Below are positions 60,090 through 64,000 of a stretch of 64,000 nucleotides of DNA, piece after piece. This DNA is from Spinacia oleracea (lineage: Eukaryota; Streptophyta; Magnoliopsida; Caryophyllales; Amaranthaceae): positions 31,983,247 through 32,047,246 of the forward strand of contig NC_079488.1 in assembly GCF_020520425.1 (NCBI RefSeq), given 5' to 3'. Both the position numbers and the translations under genes were made by a program. Under the pieces are notes generated by a model. It ran no database searches. It was not told where the DNA came from and saw nothing but the letters and a program-made list of their open reading frames with translations. Positions within the stretch are counted from its first letter, which is position 1. Each line of letters begins with the position of its first letter.

Positions 60090-61793
60090 ATGTTGAAAGG
60101 GGAAATTGGTTGGTGTTATTACCATAGTTTCATTATTATTGTTGCAATATTTCCTTTAGTACACCAAATTATAGGCCAAGACGACATTACGACTGGTACA
60201 ACGTTACCGGTATCCCGTCCTAATTGTCCTGACAAATGCGGTAACGTCACCATCCCTTACCCTTTCGGTATAGGGGATGGGTGCCATTATGATCACCCTA
60301 AAGACGGCGCATTTTACAATATTACATGCGACTATAGTAAAGAACCACCGGTTGCAACGTATGGTGCTACTATCGAGGTAACAAATATTACTTTAGATGG
60401 TGAATTCCGTATACGTAACTATATTTCATACATTTGTTATGATGGGTATGGTGTGGAGACTAGAAACTTTACATCTTGGATCAGTGTAGTAAGATTTGCG
60501 CTTTCGACCACCCAAAATATTGCTGGTGCCATTGGTTGCGACAGCATTGCATTATTCTCTGGTACAAGGATGAATAATACTAACGAGTTTACTTCGGGTT
60601 GTGTAACCGGGTGCACCGAACAAGCCGATGTGAGGGATGAATGCACCGGAATTGGCTGTTGTCTAGCCTCAATTCCAGATGGAGTAACCAATATTACATT
60701 ACAGACTACGAGTATCTCAAACCACGCCGAGGTGCAAAGGTTTAACCCGTGTAGTGTTGCATTTGTGGTAGCTAAGGATCAAATTGAAAACGAAAATCAC
60801 TTCTCTATTAAGTCCATTCTCACGCGAAATGTAACCTATTTCGAGAATAGTAGTAATTTGTTGTATCCAATGGTCTATAATTGGTCTATTGGAACAAAAG
60901 ATTGTGACACAGCAAAAAAAGACAAGCTGTGTTGATGGCTTGTCCGGCCAATGGGGATACCGCTGTCAGTGCAACCCTGGGTTTTATGGTAATCCTTACC
61001 TTAATGATTGTCAAGGTAATCTAACTTTCACTTCTACCTAATTTATCATGCTTAATGATACAGGATCACGGGAGAACCATCCTAAAAGCTAGTTCAAGGG
61101 GAGGAGAGTTCATAATCCTATAAATCACACATCAGTCACTTATATGACCGATGTGGGACGTAAGCCCCATAACTTTAAAATGGGCCGTAATATACCACCC
61201 CTTTTTGCAGCCAAATGCCCTCATGTGGCAGGTTTTTTTGCTAGGCAGAGAGAGAACACAATTTGAATTATACACCCATGTGCACCCAGGTATATAAACC
61301 ATATTTTGGAGAGAGAAGGTTCTTAGTCCCGGACGAGCACCGGTGGCCGGCTCTTATACCATTGATACAGGACCACAGGAGAACCATTCCTAAAAGCTAG
61401 CTCAAGAGGAGGAGAACCTATGATCCTATATAAATCCCACATCAACCACCCATACGACCGATGTGGATAATCTTATAATGGACTGTAACACTTAATTTTA
61501 AGCTTCTGATGATAAAAAATTTGGATGTCTAGTAGTTTGTTTAAACTTAATTCATGAAAAACATACGAAATCATATTTATATTGTAGCTAATTCTTTGTT
61601 CCGTTTATATATACAGATATTAATGAATGCGTGAATAATCCTTGTGGAAATAACGAGTATTGTGACAACATTCCTGGATATTATACTTGTACATGCCGAA
61701 AAGGCTACCGTGGCAAGGCTACCGTGAACGATCCTTGTATTGTCATTGATGGAACACCGAAGAAATTGTTGCTGTCAATTAAAATCATCGTTG
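60090..61793 (+). CDS. Wall-associated receptor kinase (WAK)-like gene, exons 1-2, kinase part not in window
   Basis: WAKs are plasma-membrane kinases whose outer part binds pectin. Exon 1 (60090-61015) encodes a signal peptide (SFIIIVAIFPLVHQIIG, residues about 13-29), then the GUB_WAK_bind domain starting CPDKCGNVTIPYPFGIGDGC, with many N-glycosylation sites, then CVDGLSGQWGYRCQCNPGFY (EGF-like). Exon 2 (61617-61793) gives a calcium-binding EGF domain, DINECVNNPCGNNEYCDNIP, and the start of the membrane helix (KKLLLSIKIIVG). The joined splice sites keep frame. Within exon 1 a seven-A run at 60914-60920 throws the frame to a TGA just before CVDG; one base fewer would keep it open. This may be a real mutation or an assembly error. 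The kinase exon is not seen before the window ends. Confidence 0.8.
61056..61490 (-). mobile_element. TRIM (miniature LTR element, 435 bp) in WAK intron 1
   Basis: Terminal direct repeats of about 130 bp (61056 to about 61191 and 61363-61490) start TGATACAGGA and share CCTAAAAGCTAG and ACCGATGTGG. The flanking 5-bp duplication is CTTAA (61051-61055 and 61491-61495). On the minus strand TGGTATAAGAGCC (about 61348-61360) beside the right repeat matches an initiator-Met PBS, and AAAAAGGGGTGG beside the left repeat is a polypurine tract. No coding capacity. Confidence 0.85.
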
Positions 61794-61851
61794 GTCAGTA
61801 TCCAAGGCTTCTATTTTCTTCTTCCTATTTCTTGCCAAATTATTCAATCAT

Positions 61852-62372
61852 CTGAACTTATCTGACCTTATCTGAACTTATCTGATCTGAACTTATCTGA
61901 TCTGAACTTATTGGAACTTATCTGAACTTATCTAAACTTATTTGAACTTATCTGAACTTATTGGAACTTATCTGAACTTATCTAAACTTAATAATTAATA
62001 ATTAATAATTAATAATTAATAATTAATAATTAATAATTAATAATTAATAATTAATAATTAATAATTAATAATTAATAATTAATAATTAATAATTAATAAT
62101 TAATAATTAATAATTAATAATTAATAATTAATAATAAAAAATAAATAAAAAATAAAAAATTAAAATATTATTATTAATATTGGAACTTATTGAAACTTAT
62201 CTGAACTAATATTGGAACTTATTGAAACTTATCTGAAATTATCGGAACTTATCGGAACTTATCTGAACTTATCTGAACTTATCGGAATTTATTGGAACTT
62301 ATCTGGACTTATCTGAACTTATTGAAACTTATCTGAACTCATCTGAATTTATCTGAACTTATTGGAACTGAA
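61852..62372. repeat. Tandem repeat block in WAK intron 2
   Basis: Two runs of a 10-bp unit, ATCTGAACTT and variants (61852-61988 and 62164-62372), surround about 20 copies of a 7-bp unit TTAATAA (61990-62132). Confidence 0.95.
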
Positions 62373-62560
62373 ACTTATTTTTTTTAAGGTGAACATAACG
62401 CACCCTACGTAGTATTTTGTAAAAGTATAACATTTTAGTTCAACTTTTTTTTTAACTAGCCTAAATGTGATAGATTACACTAGTGTAGATAACTAAACAT
62501 CAATATGATTTTCTTTATGAACAAGTTAATCTAGTTAAAGATTACCTCATTATTTTACTA

Positions 62561-62885
62561 CTCCCTCCGTCCCAAAAGTATAGTTCTGTTTTCTAAATCG
62601 GGCGTCTCAAATTTATAGTCCTGTTACTAATTTTTGCTATTAAGGTCCTCACTTTCTCATGTACTATATTAATTAAAAATGCATTGAAAAATCCACTCAT
62701 GTACTATATTCCACTTTCCTATTTACTATATTTTCTTTCACATGTACTCCGTATTTGTTTCCACTTTTTCATGTAACTCAATCATCATTTGTACTTTAAT
62801 CCACTTTTCCATGTACTATATTTTATATTTTCTTAAAATCTCGTATTTTTGGTCAAACGAGACTATAATTATGAGACAGAGGGAG
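62561..62885. mobile_element. Stowaway MITE (325 bp)
   Basis: Ends CTCCCTCCGTCCCAAAAGTA and, reversed, CTCCCTCTGTCTCATAATTA, flanked by TA (62559-62560 and 62886-62887). Confidence 0.85.
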
Positions 62886-63232
62886 TAATTTTTTTGGCCA
62901 AATTTAAAAATGTCAACTATGAATTCTCATTACTTTAGAAAAAAAATACAGTAATATGGGATATTGTTACCTTTTTTTCAATATATATTCATAAAATATC
63001 AACTTTTTATAAAAACAATTCAAGTGTAAAATTAGAACTATTTACATTTTAAGCCTTATCTGAAAGATTATAATTAAAAAGTCAAATGAGACAATCTTTA
63101 AGAAAAAAAAAAGTATATCTTTCATCGTATCTTTATGATCTCCATTCCCATAGTGGATGTTTCATTGCAGAATCCAATGGTTTCACACAACGATACGTAC
63201 AATATCAATGTACGTAAAGGACAACGCGTGGA

Positions 63233-63274
63233 TGGTGCAGGGGCCTGCACGTAGATCTACGTGCACCTGCACCA
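63233..63274. repeat. 42-bp near-perfect palindrome
   Basis: Arms TGGTGCAGG...TGCACGTAGA and TCTACGTGCACCTGCACCA meet at AGATCT; the left arm has four extra bases (GGCC). It could form a cruciform or mark the end of an unidentified element. Confidence 0.8.
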
Positions 63275-64000
63275 AAACGCAAAAACATTAAAAGAAAACG
63301 CAAAAAACAAAAAAACGAAAAAGAACATAAAAAAACTAAACAGAAAGAACTAGAGTAAACAAAAAGAACATTAACTAAACCTGAAAAGAACACTAATGTC
63401 AAAAAACTAAAGAAAATGTACAAAAATAAAAATAACATATTCTCTCTCCTGATAACTATAAAAAGAACAACTATTTTTCAAAAAGAACATCGTGTGAAAA
63501 TGCAATAGAAAAACAAAAAAAAAATACATATTATCGATAATATTATTAAAAATTAAAAAACTGTAAAAAAAATTAAAAAGAACACAAAATAATTATAAAA
63601 AAGAACAACAACTTTTTTACAAAACACAAAGAACAAAATTAGAAGAAAAATAAAATAACAAAAACTCAAAAAAAAAAACCACAATAAAAAAGGAAAAAAG
63701 AACAGAACACATGAAAAAAGAACATCATTTTCTTTTTCCTTACCAAACAAAAGAACAGAATGAAAGGGACGAAAAGAACAACAAATCTATGTTCTTTTAT
63801 TAGTTGTATTTGTTCTTATCAAACCAATTAGTGTTCTAATTAAAAAGACGAAAACGACGATACTTTGATGCACTTAAAACTAGATCTATATTTTTATTTA
63901 AATGTATTTTTGTTTTTATCCCACACATAAGATCTATGTTCTTTTATTAAGTGTTATTTGTTCTATTCAAACGATTTTATGTTCTAATTAAAAAGACAAA
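63275..64000. repeat. A-rich AAAAGAAC-type low-complexity tract
   Basis: About 500 bp of adenine-rich sequence with many AAAGAAC phrases (63275-63785), then a mirror zone with TGTTCTTTTATTAG phrases repeated near 63790 and 63940. No coding sequence. The frames across it are composition artefacts. Confidence 0.7.

Noticed and set aside
61852-62372. A CRISPR-like repeat array
   Set aside because: A simple 10-bp and 7-bp tandem repeat without unique spacers, in a plant intron.

Overview
The window is nuclear DNA of a flowering plant, almost certainly a eudicot. The evidence is spliced genes with GT-AG introns, Ty1/copia polyproteins, plant Helitron RepHel and RPA genes, Stowaway and hAT MITEs, and a wall-associated-kinase gene. 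The family Amaranthaceae (Caryophyllales) is possible but is only an inference. There are no bacterial features, rRNA genes or CRISPR arrays. Nearly all of it is a layered pile of transposons; the only host gene that may be functional is the start of a wall-associated kinase (WAK) gene at the right edge.

Layout. (1) 1-5993 is the 3' part of a broken + strand Ty1/copia element with its 3' LTR. (2) 5994-17202 is read as a + strand gene-capturing Helitron. It carries same-sense fragments of five unrelated host genes: an NPF nitrate/peptide transporter, an AGL17-like MADS-box gene, the first five exons of a UDP-arabinose 4-epimerase, a GH5 glucanase exon and a NECAP-like gene. It is interrupted by a hAT MITE (8-bp TSD) and a solo LTR (5-bp TSD), and ends in a GC-rich hairpin plus CTAG at 17202. 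(3) 17203 to about 39850 is a large minus-strand Helitron (A) with RPA1-like and Rep/PIF1-helicase (RepHel) genes whose introns can be traced. A 10.45-kb copia element (28255-38709, TSD AGCTT) sits inside an RPA exon. (4) 39960-43650 is a MITE nest plus copia and probable Ty3/gypsy LTR fragments. (5) About 43660-57342 is a second, more decayed Helitron copy (B), split by a 10.43-kb copia element (45894-56320, TSD GTCTG). Its two LTRs look identical and its gag-pol is open except for one stop codon. (6) 57343-60089 holds a small Helitron-like element and nested terminal-inverted-repeat elements. (7) 60090-61793 is WAK exons 1-2, with a TRIM in intron 1; intron 2 is rich in tandem repeats, a Stowaway MITE and an A-rich tract up to the window end.

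How it fits together. Helitron A encodes the Rep/helicase and RPA-like proteins of plant rolling-circle transposons, although both genes are now broken. The copia element at 45894-56320 is close to an autonomous source. The one at 28255-38709 has the same type of LTR, PBS and leader but a ruined pol, yet its LTRs differ at only 3 of 1426 positions, so it probably moved recently using another element's proteins. The order of nesting gives relative ages: Helitrons A and B are older than the two copia insertions.
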